A stretch of DNA of 14,036 nt from Promicromonosporaceae bacterium. GTDB taxonomy: Bacteria; Actinomycetota; Actinomycetes; Actinomycetales; Cellulomonadaceae. A program made the position numbers and the translations under genes. The DNA is taken from NCBI GenBank assembly GCA_009780755.1, contig WQZL01000050.1, positions 1-14,036 on the forward strand, written 5' to 3'. Shown here one piece after another: positions 1 to 7,764 of the stretch; the first letter of the stretch is position 1; the number at the start of each line of letters is the position of its first letter. The notes under the pieces were generated by a model that was not told the origin of the DNA, did no database searches, and saw only the letters and a list, made by a program, of their open reading frames with translations.

Positions 1-1313
1 CGGACGAGTGGCGACTGGCCACGGTCGGTTTAGAGGTCGTTAAAACCTCGACGGTTGGTGATCCCGCGTTCGTGGTCTCCCCGGCTGGGTCCAACCTGGA
101 ACTGGTCGAGGTGACATTCACGGCCCGAAACATCGGCTCCGAAACCCTGACCGAGCTGACCTGGGATGACATGACTATGGAGGGTCCGGACGTGGTCTGG
201 AACTCCTGTGATGGCCATCCCGGCTTGACGGTTGACGCCGCAATCACCGGCTTGCGCCTGGCCGCTGGTGAACGCATCGTCTGCCGAGGCACTCTCACGA
301 TGGGAACCGCGTTGGCGCACACTAACGTGCTTACGATCACGGGAGAGGGCGGCGGCATCTCCGTCGAAGGCGAAGACGATTGGACGCTTACGGTAGTTGC
401 TGGGGTGTGTAACAAGACGTACACCCCGCGATACATCCGGGTTGGTGAGACAACGGCTCACACCTGGACAATTCGCAACCAAGGTGATGAAAACATGCCC
501 ATCAACGCGGCCACCGATCTAACCGAAGCCTTATCCCACATGGACTTGGTTCCCGGATCGATCCAGGCTTTCCTGGTTACTGATGGCAATAGGCGCAACA
601 TTACAACTGAGGCGCGCTTCAACAGCCCCATGCTGTCCTGGTCGGGGACAATTCCGGCTGATAGCAGGGTTGAAGTGACCTACGAGCTGCGGGCCAGTCG
701 ACCAGCCGCGAACGTGGTCTCGTTCTATGTGGTTACCGACACTTGTGTTGGGACTTGTGCTGCCCCCGTGGTTTTGATAAACCCGGAACTCACGGTGGTC
801 AAAACCAGCCCGGCCGGAGACCCGGCCACGATTGACCGACCAGCCAACGGTCAGCTACTGCCAGTAGTGGTGACATTCACGATTACAAACACGGGTAACG
901 TGGCGCTGAACGATTTGACCTGGGAGGACGTCACCGTCGAGGGGCCGGAGGTCGTCTGGAACACTTGTGACGGACACACCGGCACGGTAGCCGCGGTCAT
1001 CGCTGGCCTCATGCTCGAACCAGGGGCCGCAGTAACCTGCCGGGGAACCCTGGTTATGGGTGCTGCCACCAGACACCGAAACGTGCTGACCGTCACCGGG
1101 AATCCCCCTGGTGCTGGTGACGCTGTCGAGGGTGCTGGTGGCGCTATTGAGGGCGAGGATGACTGGAGGTTAACCGTTAGCCCGCCAGTCCCCGAACAAC
1201 CCGGTCTGCCTAACACCGGCGCCGCAATCACCCTCCTGATGATTATCGCCGGGGCACTGCTCACCGTCGGCCTGCTGGTCACACGCAAGGCCAACGACCG
1301 CAACAAAAACTAA
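1..1313 (+). CDS. LPXTG cell-wall-anchored surface protein with DUF11/DUF7507-like repeats (5' end outside window)
   Basis: The reading frame is open from the first full codon (position 3), so the N-terminus and signal peptide lie upstream of the window; the GTG at 72 is internal to a repeat and is not the start. Visible domains, numbered from the first codon seen: repeat 1 at about 10-131, a different beta-rich domain at about 132-262 (DUF11/DUF7927-like, containing WSGTIPADSRVEVTYEL), and repeat 2 at about 263-392. Both main repeats run from VVKTS through LTWxDxTxEGPxVVWNxCDGH and CRGTL to EGEDDWxLTV, and each keeps the same two cysteines. The C-terminus is a classic sortase signal: LPNTG at 402-406, a hydrophobic stretch, then a tail rich in K/R/N. 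The protein is inferred to be exported and covalently attached to peptidoglycan, perhaps as an adhesin stalk; the ligand is unknown. It converges on the kinase gene. Confidence 0.9.
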   Translation, partial: DEWRLATVGLEVVKTSTVGDPAFVVSPAGSNLELVEVTFTARNIGSETLTELTWDDMTMEGPDVVWNSCDGHPGLTVDAAITGLRLAAGERIVCRGTLTMGTALAHTNVLTITGEGGGISVEGEDDWTLTVVAGVCNKTYTPRYIRVGETTAHTWTIRNQGDENMPINAATDLTEALSHMDLVPGSIQAFLVTDGNRRNITTEARFNSPMLSWSGTIPADSRVEVTYELRASRPAANVVSFYVVTDTCVGTCAAPVVLINPELTVVKTSPAGDPATIDRPANGQLLPVVVTFTITNTGNVALNDLTWEDVTVEGPEVVWNTCDGHTGTVAAVIAGLMLEPGAAVTCRGTLVMGAATRHRNVLTVTGNPPGAGDAVEGAGGAIEGEDDWRLTVSPPVPEQPGLPNTGAAITLLMIIAGALLTVGLLVTRKANDRNKN

Positions 1314-1326
1314 ATCCTGGCCGCTA

Positions 1327-1379
1327 CCAGCAGTAGCACGCTCGGGTCTGTCATCCGGCCCGAAGCGTGCTGCTGCTGG
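1327..1379. terminator. Bidirectional hairpin terminator candidate between convergent genes
   Basis: A long inverted repeat lies in the 76-nt gap between the two stop codons. The left arm at 1327-1346 pairs with the right arm at 1359-1379 along about 20 bp, with one mismatch and one bulged base (core AGCACGCT against AGCGTGCT), around a 12-nt loop. There is no clear T-run on either side, which is common for high-GC actinobacterial terminators. Its place between two convergent genes suggests it ends both transcripts. Confidence 0.65.
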
Positions 1380-1389
1380 GGTTGGTTCG

Positions 1390-2718
1390 CTACGGCCTAG
1401 CCGGGGCGGTGGCCCAGGCGGTGGTGAAAAGGTCATCAGGGCCGAAGTTGCCGGATTTTAGGGCGAGCGCGATCTTGGAGCCATCGGCGCGGGTTGCGCT
1501 GGCCCAGCCGACGCCGGGCGCCAGCGGTGAATGCATCCGTAGAACCACCGCGTCAAGCGCTCCGATAACCGCGCCCGAGGTTTCGCCCCCGGCCACGATC
1601 AGCTGATGGAGGCCGGTGTCGGCGAGGCGAGTCGCCAGTTCGCCGAACACAGATTCGAGCAGATTGGCGTCGGCGGGGTTGTCCAGGTCACTCGCTTCGG
1701 CGGCCGTGTAAACGATCAGCGGCCCGGCGCCCTCCGGGTCGCCGCTGCCTAGCGCGACGGAAAGCACTCGGTTGAGGAATTTTTCCCGTTTGGCCTTGGT
1801 GCGGACCTCGCTGGCGGTCAGCTGGATTCCTTCGCCAGCGCTGAGTGCGGATTGCACCTGGCGGCGAGTAGTGGTCGAGGCGCTGCCGGAAAGTATCACG
1901 CGGGCAATTTGGCTTGATGCGGCAGCACGCGCGGTCGGCGCTCCGGTAGGCCGAGTGACCCGCCGCGACTTGGTTCGCTCGACAGGACGCGTAGCCAGCC
2001 CGGTCGGACGCAAGTGCGCGGCAAGGGCACTGCCGCCGGTCAGCACCGGCAAATCGGTGGTGGCCTCAGCTATCACTGCGAGATCGTCATCCTGGGTGGC
2101 ATCGACCACCAACAGGGTGGCGCGTCCTGCCTGGGTTGCGGCCTCGGCCTGCTCGGTGATCGCGGTGCGCACCGCCTCAACCCCGGCACGCACCACGCTC
2201 AACGGAATCAGCGCTACGGCATCCGAGGTCTGTGCCGCCAGCAAGCTCACCACATTGGAATCCTGCATCGGGGTAAGCGGATGATCGCGCATGGAGCTGC
2301 GTTCCAGCAGCGTGGCTTCGACAAATAGGTGGCCCTGATAGACGGTTCGTCCGGCGGCAGGAAAGGAGGGCACCACGACGGTCACGGGTGCTGAAGCCTC
2401 CGCCACCACAGCGCTCACCACCGGGCCGATGTTGCCCTCGGGGGTCGAATCGAAGGTGGAGCAGTACTTCACGTACAGGCGGGTGGCACCAACGGAACGT
2501 AGCCACTCGGCTGCGGCCAGCGAGTCTCGCACGGCCTCACCCTTGGGCGCAGTGCGTGACTTCAGCGCCACCACCACCGCATCGATACTCACCAAGTCGG
2601 TCGGGTCCGGCCGATGTTCGCCCACCGTCACCAGCGTGCGGAAGCCCGCCGAGGTCAACATCAGCGCAAGATCGGTAGCCCCAGTCAGATCGTCGGCAAT
2701 CGCACCTAGCTCGATCAT
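1390..2718 (-). CDS. otnK: Four-carbon acid sugar kinase, 3-oxo-tetronate kinase type (OtnK/DUF1537 family)
   Basis: The 442-aa length is normal for the family. The N-terminal sugar-binding domain begins with GAIADDLTGATD (residues 5-16) and contains YVKYCSTFDSTPEGNIGP (82-99) and RDHPLTPMQDSNVV (144-157). The C-terminal nucleotide-binding domain holds GGETSGAVIGAL (377-388) and ends with KSGNFGPDDLF (421-431). Known members phosphorylate 3-oxo-tetronates, using ATP, in catabolism of four-carbon acid sugars. The ATG start is supported by AAGGGAG 6 nt upstream. The usual partners (aldolase OtnC, isomerase OtnI, a dehydrogenase) are not adjacent: upstream lies divergent gyrB and downstream the convergent surface protein, so the gene is monocistronic here. 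A Pro/Arg/Ala-rich linker (about 250-270) joins the two domains. The exact substrate (tetronate, threonate or erythronate derivative) cannot be fixed from sequence. Confidence 0.88.
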   Translation of the reverse strand: MIELGAIADDLTGATDLALMLTSAGFRTLVTVGEHRPDPTDLVSIDAVVVALKSRTAPKGEAVRDSLAAAEWLRSVGATRLYVKYCSTFDSTPEGNIGPVVSAVVAEASAPVTVVVPSFPAAGRTVYQGHLFVEATLLERSSMRDHPLTPMQDSNVVSLLAAQTSDAVALIPLSVVRAGVEAVRTAITEQAEAATQAGRATLLVVDATQDDDLAVIAEATTDLPVLTGGSALAAHLRPTGLATRPVERTKSRRVTRPTGAPTARAAASSQIARVILSGSASTTTRRQVQSALSAGEGIQLTASEVRTKAKREKFLNRVLSVALGSGDPEGAGPLIVYTAAEASDLDNPADANLLESVFGELATRLADTGLHQLIVAGGETSGAVIGALDAVVLRMHSPLAPGVGWASATRADGSKIALALKSGNFGPDDLFTTAWATAPARP

Positions 2719-2768
2719 GCTGCACTCCCTTCGCTCAGAATCACTAATGTGGGAACGATAACAGTGCT

Positions 2769-2795
2769 GTGAACAGGTGACGTACCAAGTTCAAC
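2769..2795. promoter_or_regulatory. Imperfect palindrome upstream of otnK, possible operator
   Basis: GTGAAC at 2769-2774 and GTTCAAC at 2789-2795 form inverted arms, with inner GGT (2776-2778) and ACC (2784-2786), about 50 bp upstream of the otnK start. Sugar-acid kinase genes are often controlled by GntR- or DeoR-type repressors that bind such palindromes. No regulator gene is present in the window, so this is a sequence pattern only. Confidence 0.25.
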
Positions 2796-2849
2796 GGTTT
2801 GCACCATAGGCGGTAGCCCGAGCTGCCGGTCTGGGTGCAAGCTGCCGAT

Positions 2850-2896
2850 TTCAACGATGTGGGGATACCTCTAAATTAGCCAGTTTCGGGTAGACT
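2850..2896 (+). promoter_or_regulatory. Candidate promoter region of the gyrB-gyrA operon
   Basis: Two -10-like hexamers occur upstream of gyrB: TAAATT (2872-2877), with TTCAAC (2850-2855) 16 bp before it, and TAGACT (2891-2896), without a good -35. This is the most AT-rich part of the 329-bp divergent region. Either would give a leader of roughly 145-170 nt before the GTG start. That leader includes a small hairpin at 2906-2925 (GCGCCGG, loop, CCGGaCGC). The exact promoter is uncertain. Confidence 0.35.
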
Positions 2897-3047
2897 TGGG
2901 AGGTTGCGCCGGGTTCGCCGGACGCCTGACCTAGATGCCTCCCGCCAGCCGACGCTTGGCCAGTGGTATGTCGTCGCTCAGGGGAAAGCGAATCTGCCCA
3001 ACCCGCAGCCTCATCGGCAGTGGAAAGCGATTTAGGAGCGAGTTTCC

Positions 3048-5108
3048 GTGGCAGTAGCCAATGACCTAGCAGTACCCGAGGCGCAGCTAGCCCCAGGCGC
3101 CGTCCCCGATGGGGAGTACGACGCTGAGAACATCACCGTTTTGGAGGGCTTGGAGGCCGTTCGTAAGCGGCCTGGCATGTACATCGGCTCCACTGGTGAG
3201 CGCGGCCTGCACCACCTGGTCTACGAAGTGGTTGACAACTCCGTTGATGAGGCTCTCGCCGGACATGCCGATCACATTGACGTCACTCTGCTGGCAGATG
3301 GCGGCGTTCGCGTCGTTGATAACGGTCGTGGCATCCCCGTCGCGATTCACCCCACCGAGGGCAAGCCCACCGTCGAGGTGGTTATGACCATCCTGCACGC
3401 CGGTGGCAAGTTCGGCGGCGGCGGTTACGCGGTCTCTGGTGGTCTGCACGGTGTTGGCATCTCGGTGGTAAACGCGCTCTCGGAGCGCGTCGTCACCGAG
3501 GTTAAGCGCGACGGCCACCGCTGGCGGATGTCGTTCGAGAACGGCGGCCACCCCGTCGGCGAACTGGAGCAGCTAGAAGAAACCTCAGAAACCGGCACTA
3601 CGCAAACTTTCTGGGCTGACCCCGAAATTTTCGAGACCACCGTTTTCGATTTCGAAACCTTGCGCGCCCGCTTCCAGCAGATGGCGTTCTTGAACAAGGG
3701 TTTGGCCATCACGCTGACCGATGAGCGTCCCGGTCACGCCCAAGAGGGTGACGAGGTGACCGGCGGTGACGCAGATGAGAAGGCGACCGACGTAACATCT
3801 GGTCCCCGTCGCGTTTCATACCGCTACGACGGTGGCTTGATGGACTACGTCAAGCACCTGAACACGAACAAGCGCGTCGAACTGATTCACAACGAGATCA
3901 TCGACTTCGAGGCGGAGGACACCGAAAAACGCATTTCTGTGGAAATCGCGATGCAGTGGACCACCGCCTACAGCGAATCCGTGCATACCTATGCAAACAC
4001 CATCTCCACCACGGAGGGTGGCACGCATGAAGAGGGCTTCCGTGCCGCGATGACCACGCTGGTCAACGCCTATGCCCGCGACAAGTCCATCCTCAAAGAA
4101 AAGGACGACAACCTCACCGGCGACGACATCCGCGAGGGGCTGACCGCCGTCATCTCCGTCAAGCTCGGCGAACCGCAATTCGAGGGCCAAACTAAGACCA
4201 AGCTGGGCAACACCGAGGCCAAGACCTTCGTGCAGCGAGTGGTTCGCGAGCGCCTCACCGACTGGTTCGACTCGCATCCGAATGACGCCAAAGAGATTAT
4301 CCGCAAGGCCATTCAGGCATCTCAGGCCCGCATTGCCGCCCGCAAGGCGCGCGAGGCCACCCGCCGCAAGGGGCTGCTCACCAGCGGCGGCATGCCGGGC
4401 AAGCTCAAGGATTGCCAGTCGAACAATCCCGCCGAATGCGAGATTTACATTGTCGAGGGTGACTCCGCCGGCGGCTCGGCCGTGCAGGGGCGCAATCCGC
4501 ACAACCAGGCCATCATGCCGATTCGCGGCAAGATTTTGAACGTCGAACGCGCTCGCATCGACAAGGCGCTCTCGAACCAGGAGGTGCAGGCGCTAATCAC
4601 CGCCTTTGGTTGCGGCATCGGCGAGGAGTTCGACCTAGAAAAGATCAGGTACCACAAGATTGTCCTCATGGCCGATGCCGACGTGGACGGTCAGCACATT
4701 GCCACCCTGCTGCTCACGCTGCTGTTCCGCTACATGCGCCCGCTCATCGAAAACGGGTTTGTGTTCCTTGCCCAGCCACCGCTGTACCGGATCAAGTGGT
4801 CGAACGCCCCGCACGATTACGTGTACTCCGATAGGGAGCGTGACGCTTTCGTGCGTGAGGGCCTGGCCGCGGGAAAGAAGATGCCCAAGGACAAGGGCCT
4901 ACAGCGGTATAAGGGTCTAGGCGAGATGAATTATCAGGAGCTGTGGGATACCACTATGGATCCCGACCACCGCACGCTGCGTCGGGTCACTATGGACGAT
5001 GCGGCGGCAGCCGACGAAATCTTCTCCATGCTGATGGGCGAGGATGTTGAGAGTCGCCGCTCATTCATTCAGCGCAATGCCAAGGACGTCCGCTTCCTCG
5101 ACATCTGA
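3048..5108 (+). CDS. gyrB: DNA gyrase subunit B
   Basis: This is the ATPase subunit of the A2B2 type II topoisomerase that introduces negative supercoils; 686 aa is a normal length. The GHKL ATPase domain shows YEVVDNSVDEALAG, with the catalytic Glu60 and Mg-binding Asn64, plus the ATP-lid region GGGGYAVSGGLHGVG. The transducer domain contains QTKTKLGN. The TOPRIM domain shows EGDSAGGSA (470-478) and DADVDGQH (543-550), and the tail has QRYKGLGEMN before the terminal DVRFLDI. An acidic insert (DEVTGGDADEKATD) sits before YRYDGGLMDYV. The GTG start is set by AGGAG 9 nt upstream and leaves a short N-terminal extension before YDAENITVLEGL. gyrA follows 34 nt downstream, so the two are very likely co-transcribed. 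Confidence 0.98.
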   Translation: MAVANDLAVPEAQLAPGAVPDGEYDAENITVLEGLEAVRKRPGMYIGSTGERGLHHLVYEVVDNSVDEALAGHADHIDVTLLADGGVRVVDNGRGIPVAIHPTEGKPTVEVVMTILHAGGKFGGGGYAVSGGLHGVGISVVNALSERVVTEVKRDGHRWRMSFENGGHPVGELEQLEETSETGTTQTFWADPEIFETTVFDFETLRARFQQMAFLNKGLAITLTDERPGHAQEGDEVTGGDADEKATDVTSGPRRVSYRYDGGLMDYVKHLNTNKRVELIHNEIIDFEAEDTEKRISVEIAMQWTTAYSESVHTYANTISTTEGGTHEEGFRAAMTTLVNAYARDKSILKEKDDNLTGDDIREGLTAVISVKLGEPQFEGQTKTKLGNTEAKTFVQRVVRERLTDWFDSHPNDAKEIIRKAIQASQARIAARKAREATRRKGLLTSGGMPGKLKDCQSNNPAECEIYIVEGDSAGGSAVQGRNPHNQAIMPIRGKILNVERARIDKALSNQEVQALITAFGCGIGEEFDLEKIRYHKIVLMADADVDGQHIATLLLTLLFRYMRPLIENGFVFLAQPPLYRIKWSNAPHDYVYSDRERDAFVREGLAAGKKMPKDKGLQRYKGLGEMNYQELWDTTMDPDHRTLRRVTMDDAAAADEIFSMLMGEDVESRRSFIQRNAKDVRFLDI

Positions 5109-5142
5109 GTGCCGAGACTTAAAGACTTAACGAAGGATAAAC

Positions 5143-7764
5143 ATGACGGACGAACCGACTAACCCGGCGGCTGAGCCGCTCGACTCCGCTCCCGAGGGCG
5201 GCATTGAGGTTCATCATGGCCGCATCGAGCAGGTTGATCTCAACCAGGAGATGCAGCGCTCGTACCTCGACTATGCGATGAGCGTGATCGTCGGTCGCGC
5301 CCTGCCGGACGTGCGCGACGGCCTCAAGCCCGTGCACCGGCGCGTGCTGTACGCGATGTACGACGGCGGCTATCGTCCAGACAAGGGCTTTAGCAAGTGC
5401 GCCCGCGTTGTCGGTGACGTGATGGGTAAGTACCACCCCCACGGTGACAGCGCGATCTATGACGCCTTGGTGCGCCTGGTGCAGCACTGGACGTTGCGCT
5501 ACCCGCTCGTCGCCGGTCAGGGTAACTTCGGTTCCGCCGGAAATGACTCGGCCGCCGCTGCTCGATACACCGAGTGCCGCATGGCGCCGCTGGCGATGGA
5601 GATGGTTCGCGACATCGACAAGAACACCGTCGATTTCCAGGACAACTACGACGGCGAGGAGCGAGAGCCGGTAGTTCTGCCCGCCCGCTACCCGAACCTG
5701 CTGGTAAACGGCTCCGTCGGCATCGCCGTCGGCATGGCCACAAACATCCCGCCACACAACTTACGCGAGGTGGCCGACGCCGTGCGCTGGCACCTGGCCA
5801 ACCCGGAGGCCACCCGCGAGGAGCTGCTGGAGGCCGCACTGGGGTACGTCAAAGGCCCCGACTTCCCGACGGGCGCGCTGGTCCTTGGCACCAAGGGCAT
5901 TGAAAGCGCCTATCGCACCGGTCGCGGCTCCATCACGATGCGTGCCACCGTGAGTGTCGAGGAGATCGGCACCCGCACCTGCTTGGTCATCACCGAGCTG
6001 CCGTACCAGGTCAACCCGGACAACCTGGCCGCGAAGATCGCCGAGCTGGTCAATGCGGGCAAGCTCACCGGCATCGCCGATATTCGCGATGAGACCTCTG
6101 GTCGCTCCGGCCAACGTCTGGTCATCGTGCTAAAACGCGATGCCATCGCCAAGGTGGTGCTGAATAACCTCTACAAGCACACGCAGTTACAAGAGACCTT
6201 CGGCGCAAACATGCTCGCGTTGGTCGATGGCGTACCCCGCACGCTTTCCCTGGACGCGTTCATTCGCCACTGGACCACGCACCAGATCGAGGTAGTCCGC
6301 AGGCGGACCGAACACCTGCTGGCCGACGCCGAACGTCGCATCCACATTCTGCGCGGCCTGCTCAAAGCCCTCGACAAGCTAGACGAGGTAATCGCGCTGA
6401 TCCGCCGCTCCCCTGACGCCGAGGGTGCGCGCACCGGTCTGATGGAGCTGTTAGGGGTAGATGAGGAACAGGCGAACGCCATCCTCGCCCTGCAACTGCG
6501 CCGCCTGGCCGCCTTGGAACGGCAGAAGATCGTTGACGAACACGCGGCCATCGAGATTGAGATCGCGGACTACCGCGACATCCTGGGTTCTGCGGTCCGG
6601 CAGCGCACCATCGTTGGCGAGGAACTTGACGGCATCGTCACCAAGTACGGTGATGAGCGGCGCACCACCATCCTCCCCTACGACGGCGACATGTCGATGG
6701 AAGACCTCATCCCTGAGGAGGAGGTGGTGGTCACCATCACGCGCGGCGGTTACGCCAAGCGCACCCGCACCGACGCCTACCGCCTGCAAAAGCGCGGTGG
6801 CAAGGGCGTTCGTGGCGCACAGTTGCGTGAGGAAGACATCGTCGATCACTTCTTTACCACCACCACGCATCACTGGTTGCTGTTCTTTACCAACTTTGGC
6901 CGCGTTTATCGCGCCAAGGGTTACGAGCTGCCCGAGGGTGGCCGCGACTCCAAGGGACAGCACGTCGCGAACATGCTGGCCTTCTTACCCGGCGAAACCA
7001 TCGCCCAGGTGCTTGCCCTGCGCGACTACGAGCAGGCCGAATACCTGGTGCTGGCCACGCGTCGGGGTTTGGTGAAGAAGACCCGCCTGGCCGAATACAA
7101 CTCGCCGCGGAGCGCGGGCTTGATCGCGATCAATCTGCGCGAGGACGAGGGGGGCGCCGCCGACGAGCTGATCGGCGCGATGCTGGTCAATGCCGACGAC
7201 GATTTGATGCTGGTCTCCCGCAAGGGCCAGTCAATCCGGTTCCCGGCAGCCGGCGACTCCCTGCGACCAATGGGTCGAGCCACTTCCGGTGTTACCGGCA
7301 TGAAGTTCCGGGCCGACGATGAGGTGCTAGCCGCCGCCGTAGTCCGCGAGGATGCCTACCTGTTCACCGTCACCGAGGGCGGCACCGCCAAGCGCACGGA
7401 GCTATCGGTGGACAACTACCGCCTCCAGGGCCGTGGCGGCCTGGGCATCCGGGTGGCGAACTTGCCCGAAGAGCGCGGCGACCTGGTCGGTGCGCTCGTC
7501 GTGGACGAGGACGACGAGGTGCTGGTAATCATGGAGAAGGGCAAGATTGTCCGCTCCGCCGTGGCCGAAGTGCGCGCCACGGGACGCACCACACAAGGCG
7601 TGATGTTCGCCAAGGCCGATGCAGGTGACAGAATCATTGCAGTGGCCCGTAATGTCGAGCGTCGGGAAGAAGAAACCTCTCCGGCAATTGAGCCTATCGA
7701 AGTCACCTCTGGCACGATTGAACCAACTGAGACCGCCGAAACCACGAACGGAACGGATCAATGA
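5143..7764 (+). CDS. gyrA: DNA gyrase subunit A
   Basis: This is the DNA breakage-reunion subunit, 873 aa. The active-site tyrosine is Tyr142 in AAARYTE. The quinolone-interacting segment reads GKYHPHGDSAIYDALV, with Ser103 and Asp107 at the positions equivalent to E. coli Ser83 and Asp87, i.e. the usual sensitive-type residues. The C-terminal DNA-wrapping pinwheel domain starts after about residue 525 and carries the GyrA box QKRGGKG (549-555). The last 30 or so residues are an acidic, Thr-rich, disordered tail with IEPIEVT and IEPTET. The ATG start is preceded by GAAGGA 5 nt upstream. The stop overlaps the start of the DUF3566 gene (ATGA), indicating translational coupling. Confidence 0.98.
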   Translation: MTDEPTNPAAEPLDSAPEGGIEVHHGRIEQVDLNQEMQRSYLDYAMSVIVGRALPDVRDGLKPVHRRVLYAMYDGGYRPDKGFSKCARVVGDVMGKYHPHGDSAIYDALVRLVQHWTLRYPLVAGQGNFGSAGNDSAAAARYTECRMAPLAMEMVRDIDKNTVDFQDNYDGEEREPVVLPARYPNLLVNGSVGIAVGMATNIPPHNLREVADAVRWHLANPEATREELLEAALGYVKGPDFPTGALVLGTKGIESAYRTGRGSITMRATVSVEEIGTRTCLVITELPYQVNPDNLAAKIAELVNAGKLTGIADIRDETSGRSGQRLVIVLKRDAIAKVVLNNLYKHTQLQETFGANMLALVDGVPRTLSLDAFIRHWTTHQIEVVRRRTEHLLADAERRIHILRGLLKALDKLDEVIALIRRSPDAEGARTGLMELLGVDEEQANAILALQLRRLAALERQKIVDEHAAIEIEIADYRDILGSAVRQRTIVGEELDGIVTKYGDERRTTILPYDGDMSMEDLIPEEEVVVTITRGGYAKRTRTDAYRLQKRGGKGVRGAQLREEDIVDHFFTTTTHHWLLFFTNFGRVYRAKGYELPEGGRDSKGQHVANMLAFLPGETIAQVLALRDYEQAEYLVLATRRGLVKKTRLAEYNSPRSAGLIAINLREDEGGAADELIGAMLVNADDDLMLVSRKGQSIRFPAAGDSLRPMGRATSGVTGMKFRADDEVLAAAVVREDAYLFTVTEGGTAKRTELSVDNYRLQGRGGLGIRVANLPEERGDLVGALVVDEDDEVLVIMEKGKIVRSAVAEVRATGRTTQGVMFAKADAGDRIIAVARNVERREEETSPAIEPIEVTSGTIEPTETAETTNGTDQ

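Noticed and set aside
2719..3047. Origin of replication upstream of gyrB
   Set aside because: I saw no cluster of TTATCCACA/TTGTCCACA-type DnaA boxes and no dnaA, dnaN or recF remnant.
3816..4502. Long minus-strand open frame inside gyrB (228 aa)
   Set aside because: It is a shadow of the gyrB coding strand, caused by high GC at third positions. It has no recognisable motif and gyrB is certain.
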